Position numbers and translations under genes: made by a program. This document shows positions 55,421 through 64,000 of a stretch of DNA of 64,000 nucleotides, piece by piece. The notes under the pieces were generated by a model that saw only the letters and a program-made list of their open reading frames with translations, was not told the origin of the DNA and did not search any database. The stretch spans positions 198,560-262,559 of the forward strand of contig WBMZ01005509.1 of the NCBI GenBank assembly GCA_013400975.1. Direction: 5' to 3'. The DNA is from Atrichornis clamosus. Lineage: Eukaryota > Chordata > Aves > Passeriformes > Menuridae. The first letter of the stretch is position 1. Each line of letters opens with the position of its first letter.

Positions 55421-57653
55421 AGAGTCTTGACATGTGGCATGACTTGTCTGCTATTAACAGTTTCTTGAATTATTTCTGAAGCCTGTCACCCTATAATGGC
55501 TGATCTACAATGACAATATCTTCCTAAAGTTACATTTGTGTTGTAGGGTTATATATTGTAGTAGATGTAAAAGTTCTGAATTGCTGTATCATGACTGAGC
55601 TGAATGTATTAAACTGTAAGACATAACAACAATATTTCTTGCTTCTTCTTTCCTTTTTCTTAAAAACCCTCTGCTTTATTATATGTTAAGACTGCAAAGT
55701 AGATATAGGAAATGTCAGAATTAAAGTTGCCTTTACAATATGGTTCAATATCAGGATCAGAATATATCATAGTCCAGTCTTGAATTAAATAATCATCCGT
55801 GGATTTTAGTTTCGTTTTTAATGCACATCACCTTGGACAGATGAATAAAGGAAAAGTCATCATTACTGAGAATATCTCCTCTGAGTCCTTGATTTCATAT
55901 TGCAAAAATGGAAATATATGAAATGAGCCATAGTAGGCAGAGGATAGCTGGAAAAGAATGTATAATCATTGCTCAAAAGCTGAAGTGCTGTTCCTACATA
56001 GTTTGGGACAAGTTCTTTAGAATACATACTTACAAAATTATGTGTTGCTCATATTATAAATATCCAGCTTGATATTTCAGCCTATAAGTAAAACTGACTT
56101 CAACAGGAAAAATTATTTAATTACACCTGAATATATTTGCCAAAAAATACAAATTATCCTAAAAAATTAGGTCCTTGTTACTTGAAACTTAAGCAATATG
56201 TCATCTTAATCTGCCTGTGACTCTATTTCCCAGCTCTCAAATTGGAATACTCCAAACTTAACTTCCTGCAGAAATGCTCTGAAGATGGAGTAATTAATGT
56301 TTGCAATGAGTGCAAGCACTGCAGTGACTGGTGTAGCAGCATGGTCTCCCAAGAAATTCGAAGTCTGTCTTAGCACGAAACAAAATAATGAAATGTTTGG
56401 ATTATAACAAAATGACATAATGGCTGAATTCTTACCAAATGAATTATGTCAAATGGTGCTTTGAATAAGGCATAAATTTTATGGGAAGAAAGGCAGGATT
56501 CTGAGATAACAGATCTTATAAGATGTACCCACTTCCCAGGCAACATTTAATCTGGCATATTCCAACTTCTGTGTTACTGACTTTGCAGACATAACTTGCT
56601 TTAAGTGTCTTTGTTTATATACTTGCGTTTGTCTTTCATAAGAATTTATTGCATCTTTCGTATTTGTTTACATGCTCAACCATTAAAAGCTTCTTGACTT
56701 TTTTATTCTGTTGTTACAGCCTCTTTGTGGCACACCAGTAACAACTCCTTAGAAGTTAGAAAATGTGATTAAATAACACAGAGAAGATGTCAAATGATAC
56801 TGTTAGAATGATTGACTTCTAAATGTGAAATAAAGGCAATTGAGTGTGATTACTGGAGCTAATCATTTTAGGCTTGCCTCTGAAAAATGCACCTTCATTT
56901 ACAATTGAAAACAATTGCTATTTTTATTGCTTGGTATTCACGTAGGTAGATTTAGCCTGCTGATAAGAATAGATAGTATAACATAAATACTATCTGAAAA
57001 ATTTGCTCTTTACTAATATCTTGATGTTTGCAATATATATATACATTTAGATTCACGGGGGAAGTAATATGGCTCTCTTTAGTACTTCATGTATAAATTT
57101 ACTCAGCAGATTTGTTTTATTAAAATGTAAATAATGGGATGTGGTAAATGAAAAATCCAAGATGGGAATAAACAGCTTATTTATTGTTAATGTGCAGAGT
57201 AGCTTATTGAAACACACCTTTCAGTAACTGCCACTGACTATTACCTATGAAATTCTCATCATGCCTTGAATGTTACCCATTAGGTTTAGCCATTTGTACA
57301 GTTAAAAGGCTCAAGAAGTTTCAAATATATCTTTAAAAACATTATTAATTCAAATCAAACTACACATATTCACAAAAACTGCATTCAGCATGTCTGAGAT
57401 TCAACCCAATACTGCTTCAAATTAATTATTCTTCTTTAATTGCTCTGTATAAACAGAAATGACCTATTAATTTAAAGAAAATCTATCAGCACAGAATGTA
57501 TTCTCTCTTATAAACAAGCAAGATGAACTTGACCTTGTTTGAACTTGTTTTGATGTGGCCCAGATGGTAGGCTACATGCTTGAATAGCAGTCTAAAGCTG
57601 AGGAAAAACTCATATAGCAAGATCTAGATTTATAGCCTTTTGCAAATTCCTAC

Positions 57654-57722
57654 CTTGTATTGTCCTTTCAGCATCTGTTCTGCCCCCGCTGCGGTCAGCT
57701 TCTATCTCTGGGGTCAGAGAGT
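57654..57722 (-). CDS. DACH1: DACH1 small penultimate coding exon
   Basis: This 69 bp minus-strand exon begins after ATGTTTCTAG and ends before GTAGGA. It completes the split Asp codon, then encodes 22 codons, SLTPEIEADRSGGRTDAERT followed by IQ, and leaves one base of the next Asp codon. The length is a multiple of three, so skipping it would keep the frame. The segment is the acidic, Gly/Arg-containing linker between coiled coil and C-terminus, and it matches the DACH1-type tail rather than DACH2. It lies only 467 bp from the preceding exon but about 33.8 kb from the following one. Short length and strong conservation make it easy to miss with ORF-based methods. Confidence 0.96.
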
Positions 57723-58189
57723 CTAGAAACATAGAAAGGTAAGACTGACACATATTTCATTTGATTCTTATAGCCTTTTTTACAACCTGTTACTCCAATG
57801 CTGAATTACAATACAATCAACCTTTGTCAGTTTTTTAATGTTGAACAATGACTGGAGGCCAGGACAATTTTTTGTTAGACTAGGAAGATTAATGAGCAAT
57901 AGATTTTTCAAGCATAAATGGGGGAAGAAAAAGAGGAAGAAAAAAAATTGACTTCTCAAGCTAATAATATAAAATTGTCCTAGTTTGAACATTCTCTCCA
58001 GTGAGTTTATTTGCACATACTATATAAAGTAGCAGAGCAATAAAGACAGAGGTATCACTTGAATGAAGGACAGAAAAAAGATTTTCCTTTTTCCCCCTTC
58101 CCATCATGTTAGAAATTTTCAATATAACAAGATTCTTCTGGCACTTAAATTGAAAGTTAATGACAGAGAGACAAAAATTGGCTTCTTAC
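57723..58189 (-). other. DACH1: short DACH1 intron (467 bp)
   Basis: Phase 1 intron with donor GTAAGA and acceptor ATGTTTCTAG on the minus strand. It contains a purine-rich plus-strand run near 57919-57949, which is pyrimidine-rich in the transcript. Nothing else is seen. Confidence 0.93.
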
Positions 58190-58333
58190 CATTTAGGACC
58201 CTGAGACTATCTGTTGAAGCTGCCTGTTTCAGTGTTTGTTCTGCTTGCTCTCGTCGTTTAGTCTCAAATTCAAGTGCTTCCTGCAATTTCCTCTTCGCCT
58301 TCTTTTCCTTCTTTAGCCTTTTCTGAATTATTG
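58190..58333 (-). CDS. DACH1: DACH1 internal coding exon (basic coiled-coil segment)
   Basis: This 144 bp minus-strand exon enters in phase 1 (completing the split Ala codon) and encodes 47 full codons, from IIQKRLKKEKKAKRK to STDSLRVLN, plus the first base of an Asp codon. The acceptor is TTTTCTTCTCCTAG and the donor is GTAAGA, both strong. The first third is very basic (KRLKKEKKAKRK) and the middle is an E/K/Q-rich helix, so this is the core of the C-terminal Dachbox-C coiled coil. The ending TDSLRVLN is typical of DACH1, whereas DACH2 has a different sequence after its coiled coil (recalled family knowledge). A plus-strand ORF across this interval is only the antisense shadow of the exon. 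No frameshift or stop is seen. Confidence 0.97.
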
Positions 58334-61300
58334 CTAGGAGAAGAAAATAACATCAATGTACTCCAATTTGTATCCGAAACTTGGCAGCATGATTACCTAT
58401 TAAGAGTCCTGAGAAATGCTGCAACTGTGGCGTTCATATAAATTGATTAATTACACAATACCCATTTAAATTGCTTGAAATTTGCTGGAATCACCCCGGA
58501 ATATTCTAAGAGCAACTGTTCTACATGACAGTATTGAAAACTGTTGGTGATATCAAGCAATTACTTTCTCTTTTTGTTTTATTAACAGCTGAGAATCTGT
58601 GAATGTTTAGTCAGAAAACCTCGGTACCAGTAATGGAAGGTCCTTTGTGAATCATCTGACGTAGATAAGTCTCTGCATCCGGAGGTGAGGCGGTGTTTTG
58701 GAATTAAGACCACCATTTCTCTTTCCCACAGCAGTTAGTATACACATTGTCATGGAGTTCTTGCCTGCCTGCAGCTTCTCTCACGTAAGAGAGGCATCCG
58801 TCTGCTTGGGTGCCTGGGCAGCCCCCATTCTGCTCTACTCCTGGTTTCTTGGGGAAAGGCCCTGAGACTTCTAACTCCCCTCCAAGCTCTGCTTCCTGCA
58901 GCCCATCTGACCTCTTGGTGCCTGGTGTCTTCCCCATATGTATTTCTTTTCCACATTCCTCATTTGTCCTTCCCTTTTCTCTTTCTCGCTTTTTGTTGGG
59001 TCTTGTTCCATCACCTAACTAACCCTGAAGAACTCACAGCAAATCCTTTATGGTGCTGTATCCTCCAGGCAAGTAAATATTACTATTCTTTGCCAAATGT
59101 GAGAGGAAATATTAGTAAAGAAAGGAGTATTTTGAAATTAAGCATAGAAAGCTCTGATTTAGAAAAAGTATTTTCCTTATATCTCTTCAGTTTAAACTCT
59201 GTAAAGAAAAGAATGGCAAGTTCAGGATGGTACTTCATCACAATTTTCTTATCTATGGTACCAGTGACTTACAACCACAAAGGTAAGCTTTGCAGGATCC
59301 CTAACTAAAGGAACATATCACAGGTTACATTCCTGATGGAAAAAAGATAATGTCAACCAATTTTTCTACATTAAAAGCAAAGTGAGCCTCTGAAGCAACC
59401 ATGTACAGTTGTAAAGCATAGCATTATCTCCCCTACCTTACCCCAACCTTTCTTACATAACACATTTAGGGTTTTCATGGATATGCATGTAAAAAGCTTA
59501 TTTGTCCTAAGATCTTCCTGTAATCCTTTCCTGGAGAGTCTGTTATTTTGACACTAATTAAAGAGTAGCTACTAAACTACTCACTAAAGAGTTCTTCAAA
59601 CACATCAAAAGAATCATCCTTACCAAACCCAGATGCTAGGGGCTGTTGGGTTTGCATGCCAAGATCTTTCTAGCCCTGTATCTCACTCCAAAGTAACCTC
59701 TGGTATATGCCTAGGGATGAATGCTGGAAAATATAAAAAAGGACTTCCACCAGTACATACTCCCTACAGACAGTAGACTGTGAGGGTGGTATCTTTCACA
59801 AAATGCAAATAATGAAACTTTTAAAGGAAATTGTCATTGTTATTACTGTTTAATTTATATGCTAAGAGGAACCACCTTTTAGATTATCTTGGATATTTTG
59901 TGTTGCTATACAGAACTGTTCAGGCACAAAATTAACATAAGCACATATCCTGTAGTCAGAATAACTACATAATTTACATCCAAGACTTTGGAATTTCGGT
60001 TCTTTCTCATTTTGTGCAACAGCAACTACTTTACAGGCTAATTAGCTCATACTATCAAAGAACTTCTAGCATCTACACAAAGGCTAAACTAAATATATTT
60101 CGAATCATTGCATGGTTTTAATGTTTTCATTATAAGTACTTTGAAAGTGCTTGCAATAAATGAGAAGGAAACATATGTTGCTTTCTGAATTAAAATGTCA
60201 TCATGGCTGACACATTGTAGATGTGACTACAGCAGTCAGAGCCAGAATTAGCAAACCCTTACTGTGTAGCTGCTCACAGAAGAGATATTATCCTACTTTC
60301 ACCAGTTGATGAGACTCATCCTACAGCCTTAGGAATCACTAATTGGAAAATTTAAAGAGAAAGAAGGAAAGAGTACAGTAAATAAGCAGCTCTGTAGAAT
60401 ATACAGTAGCAGCAATTAATCCAACATTCAAAAAAAAAGGCAAAAATACTCATATATAGCCACTAGAGAAAATTGTATTTAACTTGTGTTAACATGATGA
60501 GCAAAAGATAGATAGATGTTGCCTAGTGCTGATGATCTCATTCACGTAAAGGGTTTGACCTTTATGCGACACAGTGGCTTGTATGCTATGCTGTAGCTCT
60601 TAAGTGTATTTGAGTATTTTCCACAAGGTATCTCTTCACTTAACAGGAATATGGTACACTTCTCCCTTCGTGCTCATGCTTCCATTAAGACGTGAAACTT
60701 CCTTTAAGACATGACACTTGCTATCCAGAAAACTAAAGGTTCCTATGCATTTTTCTACCTTTAATTGAAGAATAAATTTTCACAGTAATTACAACCTGGC
60801 CTTATTTTCTCTCTTTCTTCGATCTGTTCATTTTAAAGAATAATCCATCACTTTTCTTTCTTTTGTACAGAAGTATCCACTAGCAGTGATAGTCATCGTC
60901 ATTATATTTGCTTTGCTGCATACCACCATTAAGTGTTAAAAATCCATTCCTCTTTGGTCTGACTCTTCTCCCAGTGCAAGATCATCATTAGAGGGATACA
61001 TATAAAAAAGTAGGTAATGTATCATGCTGAAAATAATATTGTCAATTATTTCAGTAACCTGAACAAAATAAAGGACTATGCCATGTTCTTTTCTGAAATA
61101 CAATTTGGAGTGAAATTCATTTTGCTTAATTTTAACTGCTCAAAACACAAACTGTGTCTAGTACAGTCTAGTCAACTATATGACCTCTGGAGTTAAAGGG
61201 AACAGAAAGAAGTCTTTACAGTACAACTGACCCCACCTACCTACCTGGGAATAGGCTATACAATATCTTTTTTTATTGATCAGAAAGTGAACGTCCATTA

Positions 61301-62565
61301 TGTAAATGAGGTGCTTAATTTTTAGATGGCAAAACTAAAGTAAGGTCAGATGGGTCACCCCCAACCTTTTTTATTTTGCATGTGATTGCATAACTCTAAA
61401 AAGGAATATATGTTTCAGCAGGTGTGAAAACGATGTGAAGACTAACAAAGCTTTTTTGCCAACTTACTTTGAAAGTGTATATAGTACAATTGTACTGAGC
61501 AGAATAGACCAGTTGTTGAAAAAGGCATGATTCATTGCACAGCTGTGATAATTGTTAATAGCTATTGTCTTTAAAAATGTATTCTCATAAGTTAAAAAAA
61601 TGGTAATTAATGATGTGATAGTCCTACCCTTTAATGGGTCAAGGCATGAAACAGGATTACACGGCGTACTTACTGCTAGCATGTTAGTTAAATGTATGAT
61701 GACATTGGTTGCGAATCCAGCTGTTCTTGGGATTCTCTATTTAGGTAGTTCCCAGAAAATTAAACTGGACAAAAAGAGAGTTGAAAACTCTAGCGCTGCA
61801 AATATATACATCTGACTTGTCACGGTCTGAGATAAACAGCAAGTCCCAGAAGTTAATTCTCCCTTGCAAGGTAATTAGACACTATTCAGGGGTGAGACAT
61901 ACAGAGACAGAAAAACTGATGCATAAGGATGAAAACATGCTCATAATGCAAATAGTTAATGCAAATCACTGCAAACTGTCTCATCTTTACTATCAATGTA
62001 ATTATTTTAAAATCTTAAACATATATAGGCTTTACAGTGGGCTGATGTTAACGTTACAAATGCTACCAATGCTCCTGTTTCATCAGTAACCTTTACTGTT
62101 CCTTCTACAAACATGTATTTTATCTACTATGCATTATAAAGGAGTCATATATTATCATTATATTTTTTACATATGGTTTTCCTAAATATGCACTGTAAGA
62201 ACAGAGAGAAGAGTTCCTAAAAAATTGCAGATACTTAAATTTTATACAAATTGTCTTTGTATTGAGTAGCTATACCTTTTCATGATGATCACAACCTGCA
62301 AAAGTCTGTAACAGCACCTATGGTATTTATAATCTTTTTTGTATTACTGATGTAACAAGCAATATTCAAGAAAAATATTAAGAAAAAGGAAGGTCCTTGC
62401 TCCAAGTCTTGTGAAGATCCTGTACAAAATCAAGCAGGTTATAAAAACTTCCTTCACTGCAGTCAGCCAAGACATAACATGATGTAAGGGAGGTAAAGTT
62501 TTGATCAAACACAGGTATTAGAAAATTGTTTCCTAAAGAAATAAATTACAAAGTGTTTATGATAC
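58334..62565 (-). other. DACH1: DACH1 intron (about 4.2 kb)
   Basis: Phase 1 intron with donor GTATCA and acceptor TTTTCTTCTCCTAG. It contains a GC-richer, pyrimidine-rich plus-strand segment at about 58680-59040 and the tentative plus-strand exon candidates described among the findings. No repeat family is recognised. Confidence 0.93.
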
Positions 62566-62713
62566 CTCTGTTCTTCTGTTCCACAGCCAACTGTTTTTCA
62601 AGTGTTTCCCTCAGTTCTCGTTCCCTGAAGAGCTCCATCTTCAGCTCTGTCTTTTCCAGTTGGACCTGTTTCTCTTGAGCTCTGGCATTGTCTATAGCAA
62701 CCTTTAGTAGACC
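62566..62713 (-). CDS. DACH1: DACH1 internal coding exon (start of C-terminal coiled coil)
   Basis: On the minus strand this 148 bp exon reads GLLKVAIDNARAQEK at its start and ends in LAVEQKNR, giving 49 codons plus the first base of an Ala codon. It is flanked by an acceptor ending TTGTCTCTGAACAG and a donor starting GTATCA. The residues are charged and heptad-like, rich in E, K, Q and L, as expected for the start of Dachbox-C (DD2), the coiled coil that DACH proteins use for partner binding. DACH1 is a nuclear SKI/SNO-family co-repressor that works with SIX and EYA factors in eye, limb and other organ development (established knowledge). The upstream exons, including the DNA-binding Dachbox-N, lie beyond the right edge. 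The next exon joins in phase 1 and completes the split Ala codon. Identification is by recalled similarity to vertebrate DACH1, not by a search. Confidence 0.95.
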
Positions 62714-64000
62714 CTGTTCAGAGACAAAGTTGGATAATAATTGGAGAACGTTAGAACAGCTGACATAATGACTAACTACTGTTAGTTTTTCTTGATAGTA
62801 ATGTGAGATTTTAGAAATAAAATAATTCTTTCACAAGATCAAAGCCTCCCAATTATCAACATCAATTTTTAACTGGACTTAATTTTAACAGGTGGACAAA
62901 ATTCTGTAAAAAGCTGGGAGTCAAGTTTTCCCAGAAAACGCAAACTTACCTTTGACTGTGCATATAACTAATGTGAAAAATGCATAGGGATAGGTTATTC
63001 CTTTTAAGAAAAACTGAAAAATTGGCAGTCTCACAATCACATCACACACAGAATTCAAATTTTAGTCCCACTTAAACCAGTGGAAATTAGCAAGGGGACA
63101 AAAGTCTCTTTTAGGGTCTTGCCATTTTGCTCCTCATTCTTGTTAATTACTATTAATTTCAAATATTTACATATTTCATTGAGTTTCCATGGATGATAGG
63201 TATATTGGGATGTTAAGCAAAGGACAGTCACAAAGCAGGAAGATACCTCTGTTTCAACAACTCCGTTCCCTGATCTTGTATAATTGTTATCTCACAGCAG
63301 AAAACAAAATACAGTCATCTCTCGATTTCTTGACCTGAGATGGTTGATATAAACTTTACCTTTTTTTCCTCTTGTTATTGTATCATGAAATAATAATTCA
63401 GACTATTCTAAACTTCTCTTGGGAATTTCAACTTCAAACTTATTTTTTCTTTTGCAAGGAAATAGGATGATCCTGGCACAACTAATAGTGTATTATTAAT
63501 AATAATAACTAGATAGTTAGGAACTGAGATAGGGCATTGAAATAGAAGGACAAATGGCATTGAAATAAATGAACATGCAAATGTCCTTTTCCATTTTACA
63601 GAAGTCTGGCCATCAGGCTCTATGTCTACACCTGAATCTCTCCTACTGAAGCTATCATAATAAAGTAGATAATTAAGCATGGATATTCACCTATAAACTT
63701 CCATTGATATGAAACTTTTCTCTCCTATATCCTAGTAACTTAACTATAGAGATAATTTGACCCAACAGAGATTTAATTACTGATATAAAGCAAAACAATG
63801 CCACCAAGAGAGACAGAACAGTACTCCCCAATGGCTCTGCTAGGGAAGCATTCAGCTAACAGATAAAAGGTTCACACTCAAGACCTGGTTTGAGTGCTAC
63901 AGGCAAAAAATTGTATACCCCAATCCCAAATAAGCTTCTTCCTCCTTCAGCCACACTTCCTAAATCGGATTCTTGGTTGCATGTTTTTTCACTTTTTTTT
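62714..64000 (-). other. DACH1: DACH1 intron, 3' part, continuing past the window
   Basis: This runs from the acceptor at 62714-62715 to the right edge; the upstream exon is outside the window. AT-rich, with no repeats or exons recognised. The ORF at 63408-63680 (minus, 90 codons) has no splice or motif support. Confidence 0.85.

Larger units (their letters stand above)
23824..57653 (-). other. DACH1: last DACH1 intron (about 33.8 kb)
   Basis: The phases of the coding segments on either side match (phase 1). The donor is GTAGGA at the right end and the acceptor is CTCTTTCATATTTTAG at the left end. Inside are two CR1 copies, the 99 bp triplication, octamer clusters, purine-rich blocks and homopolymer runs, listed separately. 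I found no further DACH1-like exon. The very large final intron places only 12 codons far from the rest of the gene. Confidence 0.9.

Noticed and set aside
58063..58326. 87-codon plus-strand ORF
   Set aside because: It is the antisense shadow of the DACH1 exon at 58190-58333.
58925..59308. 127-codon plus-strand ORF with a signal-peptide-like stretch near its end
   Set aside because: As a single ORF it has no recognisable protein. Only its last part overlaps a candidate exon, which is reported separately with low weight.
60871..60939. Hydrophobic, transmembrane-like reading frame (AVIVIVIIFALL) after a strong splice acceptor
   Set aside because: The frame has no in-frame ATG. The upstream candidate exon cannot enter it in an open frame, because stops occur in the required phase.
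57654..62713. Assignment of the exons to DACH2 instead of DACH1
   Set aside because: The sequence SLRVLN, then DSLTPEIEADRSGGRTD and the C-terminus LYLKTTVMY fit DACH1. The DACH2 C-terminus as I recall it differs after the coiled coil.
1..64000. Search for CRISPR arrays, operons, tRNA or rRNA genes
   Set aside because: No spaced direct repeats, Shine-Dalgarno-linked gene series, or cloverleaf sequences with A and B boxes were seen. The context is vertebrate nuclear DNA.

Overview
The window looks like AT-rich nuclear DNA from a bird. The main evidence is four CR1 LINE fragments with the avian 3' end, including the ATTCTATG tail and the GGTTTGGGTTGGAAGGGACC block in antisense. There are also vertebrate-type exons with canonical GT-AG introns. 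I cannot name the species from the sequence. Nothing looks prokaryotic: no operons, no long ORFs, and the longest unspliced ORF is 130 codons, which is ordinary for 64 kb of AT-rich DNA.

The only gene I can support is the 3' end of DACH1 (dachshund homolog 1, a SKI/SNO-family transcriptional co-repressor), on the minus strand. Four coding exons read right to left: 62566-62713, 58190-58333, 57654-57722 and 23786-23823. They join in phase into 132 codons that cover the C-terminal coiled coil (Dachbox-C) and the acidic tail, ending in DGRLYLKTTVMY and a stop. That ending separates DACH1 from its paralogue DACH2. A long AU-rich 3' UTR follows, probably ending near 21,045 at an AATAAA signal. It holds three Pumilio-type UGUANAUA elements.

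Layout: 1-~21,044 is downstream intergenic DNA with two CR1 copies, several microsatellites and two GC-richer blocks of unknown origin. About 21,045-23,823 is the last exon. 23,824-57,653 is the very long last intron, about 33.8 kb. It holds two CR1 copies, a perfect 3 x 99 bp tandem repeat, clusters of POU octamers that look like enhancer sequence, and a 5.5 kb zone rich in purine blocks on the plus strand. 57,723-64,000 contains the three upstream exons and their introns. A weak three-exon plus-strand transcript model can be drawn at 58,732-61,090.

The gene-free DNA around DACH1 is established in vertebrates as a region of long-range developmental enhancers. The octamer clusters fit that expectation but are unproven. 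I found no convincing new biological system. The best leads are the triple octamer cluster near 40.7 kb, the perfect 99 bp triplication, the purine-skewed zone and the possible antisense transcript.
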